From Bacteroidota bacterium (GTDB taxonomy: Bacteria; Bacteroidota; Bacteroidia; 2-12-FULL-35-15): a stretch of 64,000 nt of DNA. This document shows positions 23,703 to 32,816 of the stretch, in pieces (the stretch's first letter is position 1; each line of letters starts with the position of its first letter). Below the pieces are notes generated by a model, which did no database searches, was not told where the DNA came from, and saw nothing but the letters and a program-made list of their open reading frames with translations. The stretch covers positions 124,001 to 188,000 of the forward strand of contig JAQZBR010000007.1 of the NCBI GenBank assembly GCA_029237775.1, written 5' to 3'. Both the position numbers and the translations under genes were made by a program.

Positions 23703-25655
23703 TTATGATTTCACAACTTTTTTATAGTAAGTTTTTGAGGCGGTTCTGATCTTGAAATAATATACACCCGGAACCGAAGGCAGCTCGATGGTCAGGTCGG
23801 TTTGGTATCCTGCATTTATAAAATGCACAGGATTTTTACCTTCATTAGTGTACACATCCACTTCTTTGATAAGATCGCCATATCCGGCTGAAATGTTAAT
23901 TCTTCCGTCAATTGAAATTGTAGGCCATATCTTGATCTCACTTGCCAACTGTGCATTCAGAGTTCCTGTGGTAAGATTAACATTTGTAAGACTGTCAGAC
24001 ACCATTAAAAACGGACGCTGATCGGCACTCTGGTACATCGCTTTAAATTTATTGATCTCCGGAGCCGACATAGCAAAAAGCTCATCAACCCATTTTGGAG
24101 GCACAGCCTGATAATACATTTTAGCGCTGATCTTCAGACTTCCCACATGTCCGCTGATTGGAGCATGAACATGCACATAATCCGTCCCGCTGCCTTGTGT
24201 GCTGCCATTCCTATTAAAATTATCATCTGCCAAAGCATCAGCTGAAATTACCGTTGTATCATACACAGGAGAAGAGGTTGTAAATCCTGTAGGCGGAATA
24301 CGGTTGTCTTTTAATACAACCGAAGCCCTCTCAAGTATCGAAGTAAAGTTGTTATTTACATCACCCGGAGCCAGCTCATAGATCTGAGGCACATTCGATT
24401 GCTTAATAACTGCATGATGAGGCTCGAATGCGATATTCTCTCCGATCACACGCTGTTGCGTATTAAATAAGCCTGAACTAAAAATTGTATCATTTGCATC
24501 TGTGATCACCATTTGCAGAACAGCCCTTCTGGAAGGGTAGCCTGACGGAAACTTATGTCCCGTTTTATTTTTGATCTTTACCCGATAATATGCCGTGTCT
24601 GCAGTTACGCTATCCAGAATGATATTCATATCAATGGACTTTTTCTTCAACATCACTGAAGTTGCAACAATAGTAGAATCGAATTTATCATCTTCAACAT
24701 ACACACCCAAGCTATCCTTATTATTCTTTATAAGGTTCAGCATAAAATGGTTTGAACCTTGAAATGTGTGCTGATTAAATGGAGATCTCGGAGTTAAACC
24801 GCTTGTGCTGTTTGAAAGAATAATAGGATCTGCAACCTGCGGCATGTGGCACGTCTGACATTTTATGTTGTTAGCCGGAAAATCAGAATTAACGTATTCA
24901 TGATAAGTAGCCTGCTCAACAAAATGTCCGCCCGTATAATTTCCGCTCAGGTCAGATGTATTGGTGATAAGCGTGTGGCAGGAGGAACAAGCTTTTCCCA
25001 TATCCATGTGTGCACTGAAAACAGGAGTCAACCCTTCGTACAATTGCATAGCCCCAACAAAAGGGGCCGTAAAAGGGCCGTATTCAACATGATTTGTATC
25101 ATAAGGAATGCTCCCTGAATAGAAGTTGCCGGTTCCTAAACCTACGGGTCCGATTGCATGACAACCTCCACAGGAAACACCATCTTTTCCTAAAGTATCA
25201 TTAGCCAGATCTTCAAGGGTATAAAACGCATTTCCATGATATTTCGAAGTGTAAGCACCCAACGGAGCATGACAATCGAGACAACGATTCTGCAAGTCGC
25301 CTGCATGCCCGGGATTTATCATGATCTCCTGACGCACTTTTGCTTTCCAAAAAGGATCCTTGGCACTCAGTGCCATCATGGAGCTTTCCCAGCGAGATAC
25401 AAGGTTAACATCATTTCCTGCCTCATCGATGCTGGCAGTATGGGCGGAATCGTAACCGTGACAACCGCGACAGCTGGAGGATGGTAAAAAATATTCACCT
25501 GCCGCTATCGGGGCACGTTTTAATGTGTCCATATAAGCCTCGATCTCATCGGGGCTGTGATATTTAAAGGATGAAACTTTAGAAGAGGCTGAATTCAGAA
25601 ACCGGAAACCAAGCGTAAAGGCAATTAAAACAGCAAGAATTGTAATTTTTTTCAT
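23703..25655 (-). CDS. Secreted pentaheme c-type cytochrome with T9SS sorting tail
   Basis: 650 residues with an N-terminal signal peptide (about 1-24). Five heme-c motifs are visible: CRGCH (62-66), CLDCH (125-129), CGGCH (162-166), CSSCH (223-227) and CQTCH (266-270). The second half (about 320-560) is a heme-free beta-rich domain, and the last roughly 75 residues, starting near IKIWPTISIDGRINIS and ending YYKKVVKS, look like a T9SS type A sorting domain. This predicts a multiheme cytochrome displayed on or released from the cell surface, perhaps for extracellular electron transfer. The gene lies directly upstream of the FG-GAP T9SS gene in the same direction, separated by 63 bases. Confidence 0.85.
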   Translation of the reverse strand: MKKITILAVLIAFTLGFRFLNSASSKVSSFKYHSPDEIEAYMDTLKRAPIAAGEYFLPSSSCRGCHGYDSAHTASIDEAGNDVNLVSRWESSMMALSAKDPFWKAKVRQEIMINPGHAGDLQNRCLDCHAPLGAYTSKYHGNAFYTLEDLANDTLGKDGVSCGGCHAIGPVGLGTGNFYSGSIPYDTNHVEYGPFTAPFVGAMQLYEGLTPVFSAHMDMGKACSSCHTLITNTSDLSGNYTGGHFVEQATYHEYVNSDFPANNIKCQTCHMPQVADPIILSNSTSGLTPRSPFNQHTFQGSNHFMLNLIKNNKDSLGVYVEDDKFDSTIVATSVMLKKKSIDMNIILDSVTADTAYYRVKIKNKTGHKFPSGYPSRRAVLQMVITDANDTIFSSGLFNTQQRVIGENIAFEPHHAVIKQSNVPQIYELAPGDVNNNFTSILERASVVLKDNRIPPTGFTTSSPVYDTTVISADALADDNFNRNGSTQGSGTDYVHVHAPISGHVGSLKISAKMYYQAVPPKWVDELFAMSAPEINKFKAMYQSADQRPFLMVSDSLTNVNLTTGTLNAQLASEIKIWPTISIDGRINISAGYGDLIKEVDVYTNEGKNPVHFINAGYQTDLTIELPSVPGVYYFKIRTASKTYYKKVVKS

Positions 25656-25673
25656 GAAGATTCAAATGTCTAA

Positions 25674-25681
25674 CAAATATA
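25674..25681 (-). promoter_or_regulatory. -7 box TATATTTG upstream of the pentaheme cytochrome gene
   Basis: Exact TAnnTTTG on the minus strand, 18 bases before the ATG; no good -33 element seen. Confidence 0.42.
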
Positions 25682-25811
25682 ACGATTTGAATCTGAAAAA
25701 GGAAAAATTGGCCGTTTTCAATGGCGTAAACGCAAAACTGCCCGAACCGATCTCCTTTGAACATTCCTGTTCAGAAAACCTGTTCGAGACAGTTTTAAGA
25801 TTTAAGTGTTT

Positions 25812-25982
25812 TTACTTTCTTCTTACCAGAGATGAACCTGCAATCAGAGCGACAACAAATAACACCAGGAATACGAAGAAAAGGATCTTAGCGATTGATG
25901 CAGCACCTGCGGCAATTCCGGTAAATCCAAATAATGCTGCAACAAGTGCAACTACAAGAAATATTAGTGACCAACGTAACAT
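25812..25982 (-). CDS. DUF1328 (YtjA-type) small membrane protein
   Basis: A 56-codon gene. It opens [20 protein letters not shown] and continues [20 protein letters not shown] before ending SLVRRK. Two transmembrane helices (about 4-21 and 32-50) joined by the Gly/Ala loop [15 protein letters not shown] are diagnostic of the DUF1328 family, whose members are small integral membrane proteins of unknown, possibly stress-related, function. A longer open frame on the opposite strand (25654-25989) is only its antisense shadow. It stands alone between the cytochrome gene and ridA. Confidence 0.85.
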   Translation of the reverse strand: MLRWSLIFLVVALVAALFGFTGIAAGAASIAKILFFVFLVLFVVALIAGSSLVRRK

Positions 25983-26154
25983 AGTATAAGTTTTTAGTTT
26001 GTAATTAGTTTTTTATTACTCATCTCAAACATTTAAACATTTATGCCATAGCCCTTATCAGGATAGAATTTTTAATTCCTGTGGAATTATCTTCGCAAAA
26101 AGAAGATAACCGACACCATTTTATTAATTTCGCCCAAACATATACTATCCAAAA

Positions 26155-26532
26155 ATGAAAAAGATCATTACATCGAAAAATGCACCTGCTCCTATCGGCC
26201 CTTACAGTCATGGGGTACTTTTCGGAAACACATTATTTGTCAGCGGTCAGGTTGGTAAACATCCTGTTAGCGGTGAGCTGATGATGAGCGATATTAAAAC
26301 CGAAACTACTCAGGTGATGGAAAACACAAAAGCTATTTTGAAGGATGCGGGGATGGACTTTTCAAACGTATGCAAAACAACTATCTTCCTTACGAATATG
26401 GATAATTTTGCAGCCGTGAATGAAGTTTACGGTTCCTATTTTAGTGGGGATTTCCCGGCAAGGGAGACAGTCCAGGTTTCGAAGCTGCCTTTGAATGTGA
26501 ATGTTGAGATCAGTGTTATTGCAATGAAATAA
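26155..26532 (+). CDS. ridA: RidA family enamine/imine deaminase
   Basis: 125 residues, the normal size of the trimeric RidA/YjgF family, which hydrolyses reactive 2-aminoacrylate and related enamines made by PLP enzymes. The conserved N-terminal APAPIGPYSHG (10-20), the catalytic Arg103 in PARETVQVSKLP and the C-terminal VEISVIAMK are all present. A promoter-like TAATTTCG is at 26125-26132. A strong terminator follows directly. In related genomes ridA often neighbours lptD; here several genes lie between them. Confidence 0.93.
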   Translation: MKKIITSKNAPAPIGPYSHGVLFGNTLFVSGQVGKHPVSGELMMSDIKTETTQVMENTKAILKDAGMDFSNVCKTTIFLTNMDNFAAVNEVYGSYFSGDFPARETVQVSKLPLNVNVEISVIAMK

Positions 26533-26552
26533 ACATCGTACAAATACGGGTA

Positions 26553-26591
26553 TAAAAAAGTCCTTCAGGAATTCCTGGAGGACTTTTTTTT
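26553..26591 (+). terminator. Rho-independent terminator after ridA
   Basis: AAAGTCCTTCAGG pairs with CCTGGAGGACTTT around AATT, followed by an extended T run; symmetrical enough to act on the minus-strand membrane protein gene as well. Confidence 0.9.
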
Positions 26592-26618
26592 ATGCATCTA
26601 ATTAAGCTACAAAAATAA

Positions 26619-27098
26619 CTATTGCATGTGTTTTAAGTTCAGACCGTACATTACAATGAATGCGATCGGGAAAATAGCCATTACCAGCATTAAACCACCA
26701 AACAATCCACCACCTACTAAGATCAACGGTGCAACAATAGCAATAAGTTGAGCAACTAAATAGATGTAAAAACCCATCTTCTTTAGCTTCCACATTTGCA
26801 ACACACCAAAAAGGCATAATAAATTACAAACAATCTCTAGGGCCGCAAGGACATACGCGTATTTAGCAGCTGCAATTGCACCGTCCATCATGGACTCCAT
26901 TCCCGGGATCGCTGCCATATCCTCTCCACCCATGCTATCAAGAGCGGCAATTGCTTCCTGAGAAGCGCCTGCCGTAGCAAGGTGATAAACTCCCATTATA
27001 ATACCTATTCCGGTTCCAATAAAACTCAAAATACAAAGTACATTTAAAAATTGTGGTCTTTTTGCCGGTACGGCAGTTTCCATGTTTGTTTGTTCCAT
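26619..27098 (-). CDS. Small four-helix membrane protein, paralogue 1
   Basis: 159 residues without a recognised family. Four hydrophobic segments (about 18-42, 73-98, 107-128, 129-150) suggest an inner-membrane protein with both ends in the cytosol; a loop between helices 1 and 2 is rich in Met/Gly/Asp. It ends LNLKHMQ. The protein encoded upstream (27293-27736) has the same layout, a shared motif where helix 3 starts (LQMWKLKKMGFYIY against LMWNLKKNGFHFY) and a similar C-terminus (LHLKYMH), so the two are paralogues. The pair follows an M61 peptidase gene. No function can be inferred. Confidence 0.65.
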   Translation of the reverse strand: MEQTNMETAVPAKRPQFLNVLCILSFIGTGIGIIMGVYHLATAGASQEAIAALDSMGGEDMAAIPGMESMMDGAIAAAKYAYVLAALEIVCNLLCLFGVLQMWKLKKMGFYIYLVAQLIAIVAPLILVGGGLFGGLMLVMAIFPIAFIVMYGLNLKHMQ

Positions 27099-27292
27099 AA
27101 TGTTTTTTTTAAGGGTTAGAAAATTTCTGTTCGTTTAGCTAATTAAGTAAAAAATTAAAAAATTTTCAAAATTTTCAATTACAACTTATTAACATTTCGA
27201 ATAGTTACACAGGAAGAATGGTCGCATTGGTGAGTCGGTAATTGAGAAAATGGAATTGTTTATTGCTGATAGAAAATTGAATTTACGTTTGG

Positions 27293-27736
27293 TCAATGCA
27301 TATATTTTAAATGCAATGCATAAAAGCCGACAAACATTAGTGCAAACAACCCACCTACAGCATTAAAGGGCAGGCCAAGCCACATGATCGGAATATAAAA
27401 TATCAGAATATTCGCAATAGTGTAAAAATGGAAACCGTTCTTTTTCAGGTTCCACATTAATATAGCACCGGTGAATGATAGAGCTGTAACAATGAACATT
27501 AATAAATAATACTTACCTCCTGCGCTTAAAACCATTATAGCATCATCAATAGCCTGTGGTTCAAGATCGGGGCTTTGCTTAACAAGCATGATCATCAGGT
27601 CTGAGGCAAATGGTATGATCATACATCCGATCAACGAAAATCCGGACGAAATGAATGTCATGATACACAGGATCGATAAGGAAACCGGACGTTTTTGCGA
27701 CTGAACAGGTTTTATTTCATTGTAATCGTCTTCCAT
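27293..27736 (-). CDS. Small four-helix membrane protein, paralogue 2
   Basis: 147 residues, four predicted transmembrane helices (about 18-42, 72-92, 101-122, 123-143). Paralogue of the protein encoded at 26619-27098, sharing the LKKxGFxxY motif between helices and the LKxMx end. Its ATG lies 6 bases after the stop of the M61 peptidase gene, so it is probably translated from the same mRNA. The 194-base gap to paralogue 1 contains nothing I recognise apart from AT-rich sequence. Confidence 0.65.
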   Translation of the reverse strand: MEDDYNEIKPVQSQKRPVSLSILCIMTFISSGFSLIGCMIIPFASDLMIMLVKQSPDLEPQAIDDAIMVLSAGGKYYLLMFIVTALSFTGAILMWNLKKNGFHFYTIANILIFYIPIMWLGLPFNAVGGLFALMFVGFYALHLKYMH

Positions 27737-27742
27737 AATTTC

Positions 27743-29497
27743 TTAAAATTTATTTTCACTCCAGATCTCAAATTTCTTTTTCTGATTTTCGTCCGCAGCT
27801 TTTTGTTTCTGGATCTTTACAGTCTGATATGCGCTGCCGGGCAAAGGTGATAGAGATACATGTCTGATAAATCCTGCACTCGAAATAGTTAAATCAAGCT
27901 TATTGTTTCCAAAGTAATTACACCATTCGGTAAAAGTAGTTCCGCTGCCATCTGCCTTAACCTGGATTGTATTTATTGAAAGGATTTCATCTCCGATGGA
28001 AAGCCCGGAGTTATCCGCGATCGAGTCTAAATACACCGCTGCAATTTTACATACTCCTCCTGTCTCTGAGAGCTTTATCCCGAGCGCATGCTCATGAAAT
28101 TTCGAGGTGTTTGCTTTAACAAGTTCACATCCTATATAATTCATCGATTCCTGCAGCAAAGGCTCATAATCTTTTATGCCGTTAAAATAATTATTGAAGA
28201 TCTCATTGAAAGAACTGTTTGCATAATGCTCTACCAGGCCTTTATAATCTTCATCAGAATAACCTTTATTTCTTAATGCAAACTCATCATACAAATGGCG
28301 CATTACATCGTCAAGAGAATATTTATCTGCTGAATTTTTACGGATGAAAATATCAGTTATGAATGCAAGCAGGTTGCCTTCATCGTAAATGTTGGTTTTA
28401 CGATTAGGGATTCCCGGAGCATATCCATCAAGCCAAGTGTCAAATGATGAATCAGCAACAGACATATTGAATCTGCCGGGATTATCAAAATGCTTTTGCA
28501 AACGTTCATTAAATGTTTTGAAATATTGATCTTCAGTGAAAACCTTACTGCGGAACAATAAATAATCTCCGTAATAGGTCGTCACCCCTTCACACACATA
28601 TCCAAGCTTCGAATAATTTTCCTTCGTATAATCGTATGGCTGCATCTCCACCGGACGAATGGTTTTGATATTCCATGCATGAAATAATTCGTGGCAGCTG
28701 ACTCCAAGCAGATCTTCATACAGATCTCCTTTCATTAAATTGTAACCGGGTCCAAGCGCTATAACAGTTGATGTGATGTGTTCAACGCCATGATAAATTC
28801 TTTGTGGCAGGATCTGAAATAAGAAATGATATGTGTCAAAAGGAGCATTCTTCATCATCTGAAGCTGATGATTACAGAATTTTAAAAAGTCCGTGTTTAA
28901 TTTATTCCAATCTGGTTTACATTCTCCCTGAAACCAGAAATTAAATTCCTTTCCCATACAGACAAATTTGTTATGCTGTAAACTGGCGGAAGCAATGAAA
29001 GGAGAATCAACAAGCTCGTGGAAGTCTTTGGCTAAAAATGTTCGGTGACCCGGCTTTTGAAGACCGCTCAGCCCCAACCCGATTGCAGCTACATAATTTT
29101 CGGGAAGATGTAGTTCCAGCTCACACTTTTCCATGATCCTTTCCGAAAGGTAAACACAGCAATTTACCGGATTCATATATAGCTGATTTGAATCGAGATA
29201 TGTAGAACCGGCATTGATCTCAGCAGCATAATAGTTATAGCGGATGCGCAATTCGCTGACCCCGCTTGTTTGTACCTTCCATGAATCTTTTGTTAGTTTT
29301 TGAAACAGCAGTTCATTCCCATTACTGTCAAAGGCTTTCCATTTCTGAATATTCTTCGCGAAATTACCGAGCTCATATCTACCCGGACGCCACGCAGGCA
29401 ACTGTACAATGGTTTCATCAGCATTTATTCCACCGGCAATAAATTCTATGTCAATATAATGATGATGAGGATCGGTGTAAGAAACGATGTATTTCAT
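27743..29497 (-). CDS. M61 family metallopeptidase with PDZ domain
   Basis: 584 residues. The N-terminal beta domain (about 1-165) is followed by the gluzincin catalytic domain with HELFH at 269-273 and the third zinc ligand Glu303 in YVCEGVTTYYGD, then a C-terminal PDZ domain (about 480-560, with GIKLSETGGVCKI and LSIGDEILSIN). This is the glycyl aminopeptidase / M61 family arrangement. No signal peptide is seen, so it may be cytosolic. It heads a minus-strand group with two small membrane proteins. A candidate -7 box TAAATTCG lies about 25 bases upstream. Confidence 0.9.
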   Translation of the reverse strand: MKYIVSYTDPHHHYIDIEFIAGGINADETIVQLPAWRPGRYELGNFAKNIQKWKAFDSNGNELLFQKLTKDSWKVQTSGVSELRIRYNYYAAEINAGSTYLDSNQLYMNPVNCCVYLSERIMEKCELELHLPENYVAAIGLGLSGLQKPGHRTFLAKDFHELVDSPFIASASLQHNKFVCMGKEFNFWFQGECKPDWNKLNTDFLKFCNHQLQMMKNAPFDTYHFLFQILPQRIYHGVEHITSTVIALGPGYNLMKGDLYEDLLGVSCHELFHAWNIKTIRPVEMQPYDYTKENYSKLGYVCEGVTTYYGDYLLFRSKVFTEDQYFKTFNERLQKHFDNPGRFNMSVADSSFDTWLDGYAPGIPNRKTNIYDEGNLLAFITDIFIRKNSADKYSLDDVMRHLYDEFALRNKGYSDEDYKGLVEHYANSSFNEIFNNYFNGIKDYEPLLQESMNYIGCELVKANTSKFHEHALGIKLSETGGVCKIAAVYLDSIADNSGLSIGDEILSINTIQVKADGSGTTFTEWCNYFGNNKLDLTISSAGFIRHVSLSPLPGSAYQTVKIQKQKAADENQKKKFEIWSENKF

Positions 29498-29594
29498 GGA
29501 TATGGATCAGGAATTTGTTCGCGAATTTACGAATCATTACGGCAGAAAACACAGATTTTAATCGCGACAGCAATCGGGACGTTTATATTCGCTA

Positions 29595-29622
29595 TTTGTA
29601 CAAAATAATTTTGTTACTTTCG
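29595..29622 (+). promoter_or_regulatory. Candidate promoter of lpdA (TTTG-N16-TACTTTCG)
   Basis: TTTG at 29595-29598 and TACTTTCG at 29615-29622; the -7 box deviates by one base and the spacer is short, so this is tentative. Confidence 0.35.
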
Positions 29623-29673
29623 CAATACATAATTAATTATAATCTTCACCTTTAATATATAATTTCCATAAAA

Positions 29674-31059
29674 ATGAATTACGATCTAATAGTAGTAGGA
29701 AGTGGTCCTGGCGGATATGTTGCTGCAATCAGAGCATCACAGTTAGGGCTTAAGACAGCGATCATTGAACGCGAAAACCTTGGTGGTATTTGTCTTAACT
29801 GGGGCTGTATCCCAACAAAAGCGTTACTAAAGAGCGCCCAGGTATTTGAATATCTTAATCATGCTTCGGATTACGGGATCACTGTAAAAGGTGGCGAAGC
29901 GGATTTTGGTGCAGTTGTAAAACGCAGTCGTGACGTTGCTGACGGCATGAGCAAAGGCGTTCAGTTCCTTATGAAAAAGAATAAGATCGATGTGATCAAC
30001 GGCACAGGAAAGATCAAGCCGGGTAAAAAAGTTGAAGTCACTGCTGAAGGTAAATCCACAACATACGAAGCTAAACATATAATTATTGCTACAGGGGCGA
30101 GATCCCGCGCATTACCGAACCTTCCACAGGATGGAAAAAAGATCATAGGCTACCGCGAAGCATTGACTTTACCAAAAATGCCAAAGTCAATGCTGGTTGT
30201 TGGATCAGGTGCGATCGGAAGTGAGTTTGCATACTTCTATGCTACAATGGGAACCAAGGTAACTCTGGTTGAATTTATGCCAAGTATTGTTCCGGTAGAA
30301 GATGCAGAGGTTTCCAAACAGCTGGAGCGTTCTTTCAAAAAGATCGGTATCGATGTAATGACAGAGTCGAGCGTTGAAAGCGTTGATACAAAAGGAAGCG
30401 AATGTAAAGTGAAGATCAAAACAAAATCAGGTGAAAAAGTTGTTGATGCTGAGATCGTTTTATCTGCAGTTGGTATTCAGGCAAACATTGAAAATCTGGG
30501 TCTGGAAGAAACAGGTATTGCAACAGATAAAGGAAAGATCCTTACAAATCCTTACTATCAGACCAACATACCGGGTTATTATGCTATCGGTGATTGTGTT
30601 GGTGGACAGGCATTAGCGCACGTTGCTTCTGCAGAAGGAATTATCTGCGTTGAAAAAATAGCAGGACATCATCCTGAACCTTTAGACTACAATAACATCC
30701 CGGGATGTACATATTGCCAGCCTGAAATTGCTTCAGTTGGTATGACAGAAGCAAAAGCAAAAGAAGCAGGAAGAGAGATCAAGATCGGAAAGTTCCCTTT
30801 CTCAGCAAGCGGAAAAGCGAGCGCAGCAGGAGCGAAAGACGGTTTTGTAAAGCTGATCTTCGATGCTAAATACGGTGAATTATTAGGAGCGCACATGATC
30901 GGTGCTAATGTAACCGAAATGATCGCAGAGATCGTTGCAATTCGTAAGCTTGAAACGACAGGGCATGAACTGATCAAAACTGTTCATCCTCATCCAACAA
31001 TGAGTGAAGCTATCATGGAAGCTGCTGCTGCTGCTTATGGTGAAGTGATTCACATGTAG
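29674..31059 (+). CDS. lpdA: Dihydrolipoyl dehydrogenase
   Basis: 461 residues. FAD-binding GSGPGGYVAAIRA (9-21), redox-active disulfide C40/C45 in GGICLNWGCIPTK, NAD-binding GSGAIGSEFAYFY near residues 177-189, and the C-terminal HPHPTMSE segment with the catalytic His-Glu pair are all present. It is the E3 component of pyruvate and 2-oxoglutarate dehydrogenase complexes and the glycine cleavage system. E1 and E2 genes are not in this window, so the enzyme is likely shared between complexes. Stand-alone gene followed by a terminator. Confidence 0.96.
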   Translation: MNYDLIVVGSGPGGYVAAIRASQLGLKTAIIERENLGGICLNWGCIPTKALLKSAQVFEYLNHASDYGITVKGGEADFGAVVKRSRDVADGMSKGVQFLMKKNKIDVINGTGKIKPGKKVEVTAEGKSTTYEAKHIIIATGARSRALPNLPQDGKKIIGYREALTLPKMPKSMLVVGSGAIGSEFAYFYATMGTKVTLVEFMPSIVPVEDAEVSKQLERSFKKIGIDVMTESSVESVDTKGSECKVKIKTKSGEKVVDAEIVLSAVGIQANIENLGLEETGIATDKGKILTNPYYQTNIPGYYAIGDCVGGQALAHVASAEGIICVEKIAGHHPEPLDYNNIPGCTYCQPEIASVGMTEAKAKEAGREIKIGKFPFSASGKASAAGAKDGFVKLIFDAKYGELLGAHMIGANVTEMIAEIVAIRKLETTGHELIKTVHPHPTMSEAIMEAAAAAYGEVIHM

Positions 31060-31090
31060 AAAGAAGTTAAAAGTAATAAGTTAAAAGTTA

Positions 31091-31125
31091 AAAGGTGTTG
31101 CTAAAAGCAGCACCTTTCCTTTTTT
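31091..31125 (+). terminator. Rho-independent terminator after lpdA
   Basis: AAAGGTGTTGC pairs with GCAGCACCTTT (one G-U pair) and is followed by a T run. The stretch before it, 31060-31090, is a degenerate TTAAAAGT microrepeat starting right after the stop codon. Confidence 0.85.
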
Positions 31126-31178
31126 AATAAGAATTGAACACAACGGCAGGTTTTGCATAAACTTTTTTAACTCTTCTT

Positions 31179-31196
31179 AGTGCCTTAGTGGTAAAA
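31179..31196. repeat. Dispersed repeat, ACCACTAAGGCACTAAG type
   Basis: CTTAGTGCCTTAGTGGTAA, found 9 bases beyond the stop codon of the minus-strand gene 31205-31531; related to the copies at 11113 and 62504. Confidence 0.5.
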
Positions 31197-31204
31197 AAGA
31201 AATC

Positions 31205-31531
31205 TCAATGAGCATCGAAATAGAAATGGCTGCCGGCACCGGATATAATCCTCTCTTCCATCAGTTTCGCTGCTGCATCAGTTACTGAGACCGAAAGCCC
31301 TTCGTATAACTCCACTGCTTCACAAAGTGATAACAATGCACTTGCCGACTGCTTTACACCTGTAGCTTTCCACATGATAAAATCGCGGTTATGCGCCTGA
31401 TAGACTATCAGGTAAAAATCGTCATCGAAATCAAAGCCTAAAACGTGATCACAATCAAAATCACCGAAAATCTTTTCCTGGTTCTCCAGGAAGTTATAGA
31501 TCTCGGTATTATCTGTTGTTATCGTTATCAT
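31205..31531 (-). CDS. Conserved hypothetical small acidic protein
   Basis: 108 residues, no signal peptide or membrane segment. An acidic N-terminal half with aromatic/Asp-rich strands (DFDCDHVLGFDFDDDFYLIV, 24-43) is followed by a predicted helix pair (ASALLSLCEAVELYE). I do not recognise a family. Its start overlaps the stop of the rRNA methyltransferase gene by four bases (ATGA), so it is translationally coupled to it, suggesting a related housekeeping role, but this is inference only. Confidence 0.6.
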   Translation of the reverse strand: MITITTDNTEIYNFLENQEKIFGDFDCDHVLGFDFDDDFYLIVYQAHNRDFIMWKATGVKQSASALLSLCEAVELYEGLSVSVTDAAAKLMEERIISGAGSHFYFDAH

Positions 31532-32721
31532 TTTATTTTTTTAAGCTTCGCCATATAAAAGCCGTCAAACCCTTCACTTGGCATAACTTTCCTGTCTTCA
31601 ACAAAATCAAATCCTGAATTATCCTTTAAAAAACGTTGAACTTGTTTTTCATTTTCACCGGGAAGTATACTGCAGGTTGCATAAACTAAGATGCCATCTT
31701 TTTTGAGCATTTTTGAATAATCATCGATGATCGTTCGCTGAATTTTCTTTATTCCCTCGATAAATTGAGAACTCAATTTCCATTTCGCATCGGGGTTTCT
31801 GCGTAGCACTCCAAGTCCTGAACAAGGAACATCCAGGAGCAATCTGTCGGCAGATTCCGAAAGCTGACTAACCGCCTGCGAATTCACCACACGTGTTTTA
31901 ATTATTCTAGCACCTGCCCTTTCTGCGCGTCTTTGAAGCTCAAATAACTTACGTTCTTCAACATCCATTGAAACAATGCTTCCTTTATTCTTCATCATGG
32001 CTGCAATGTGCAAAGACTTCCCTCCTGCGCCTGCACAGGCGTCAATCACATTCATTCCGGGGGAAAGCTCCATAAAAGGCGCAATCAGCTGAGAAGAGGC
32101 ATCCTGAACTTCAAACAGACCATCCTGATATTCTTTCAGGGACTGAATGTTTTGTCGTTTTTTAAGAATCAAAGCATCCGGATAAGAGTTCTCAAAGGAG
32201 GTTTCTATTTCATGTTTCTGTAAAGCGTAACGCAATTTTTCAGCATCCGTTTTCAGAGTGTTAACGCGAAGAACAACATCGGCAGTATTATTCAATTCAT
32301 GAATCTCTTTCTCCCACACCTTCTCTCCGAGCTCATCACTTCCAAGCTCATCAAGCCAATCGGGTATTGATTCACAGACCTTACGCACGGATTTTACTTC
32401 AGTAGCTTTTGTTCTGATTGAATCTGAATTGAGCGTTCGGAATTCTTCCCAGTCAGGCAGCTCCTCGCCTTTTATGATCAGCCATACACCAAAGAGCAAA
32501 AAATAATTTTCAATGAATTTATTATCTGCCGCTTCATTGATCAGTCGCCACCAGCGAACCATTCCGTAAACGTTCTCTGCGATGAAACGCCTGTCGCGGG
32601 ATCCAAAACGGCTATTCTGCTTCAAAGCCTGCTCTACTGCTTTATCCGCATACATGCCACCGGAAAAAACATTTCGGAGTGTTTCGGCAACAGCAATAAC
32701 AAGTGTTTTATGCAGCTTCAT
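31528..32721 (-). CDS. RsmB/NOP2/Sun-type RNA (cytosine-5) methyltransferase
   Basis: 397 residues. The N-terminal helical RNA-binding part (about 1-150) precedes a Rossmann methyltransferase domain with the SAM loop DACAGAGGKSLHIAA, motif IV LLLDVPCSGLGVLRRNPD with one catalytic Cys, and motif VI YATCSILPGENE with the second, nucleophilic Cys. Both cysteines are kept, so it should be active on rRNA or tRNA using SAM. Divergently transcribed from recR; the region between contains promoter-like TATTTTTA and TATTTTTG boxes facing each way. It overlaps the downstream small gene by 4 bases. Confidence 0.92.
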   Translation of the reverse strand: MKLHKTLVIAVAETLRNVFSGGMYADKAVEQALKQNSRFGSRDRRFIAENVYGMVRWWRLINEAADNKFIENYFLLFGVWLIIKGEELPDWEEFRTLNSDSIRTKATEVKSVRKVCESIPDWLDELGSDELGEKVWEKEIHELNNTADVVLRVNTLKTDAEKLRYALQKHEIETSFENSYPDALILKKRQNIQSLKEYQDGLFEVQDASSQLIAPFMELSPGMNVIDACAGAGGKSLHIAAMMKNKGSIVSMDVEERKLFELQRRAERAGARIIKTRVVNSQAVSQLSESADRLLLDVPCSGLGVLRRNPDAKWKLSSQFIEGIKKIQRTIIDDYSKMLKKDGILVYATCSILPGENEKQVQRFLKDNSGFDFVEDRKVMPSEGFDGFYMAKLKKIK

Positions 32722-32803
32722 AACAGCGTTTTATCAACATTAAGATTGTGTAAAAATACGTATTGACGCCTGATAAAGGCTATGAAAACTTACTAAAATT
32801 TAG

Positions 32804-32811
32804 TATTTTTG
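32804..32811 (+). promoter_or_regulatory. -7 box TATTTTTG of recR (leaderless arrangement)
   Basis: Exact TAnnTTTG ending 5 bases before the recR ATG; transcription would begin at or next to the start codon. It decides against the longer frame that starts at TTG 32763. Confidence 0.5.
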
Positions 32812-32816
32812 ATCTT

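Noticed and set aside
25654-25989. Open frame of 111 codons on the plus strand between the cytochrome gene and ridA
   Set aside because: Antisense shadow of the DUF1328 gene on the minus strand, which has a clear family match.
27099-27292. Possible small gene or RNA between the two four-helix membrane protein genes
   Set aside because: Only AT-rich sequence with no conserved-looking frame, hairpin or promoter box that stands out.
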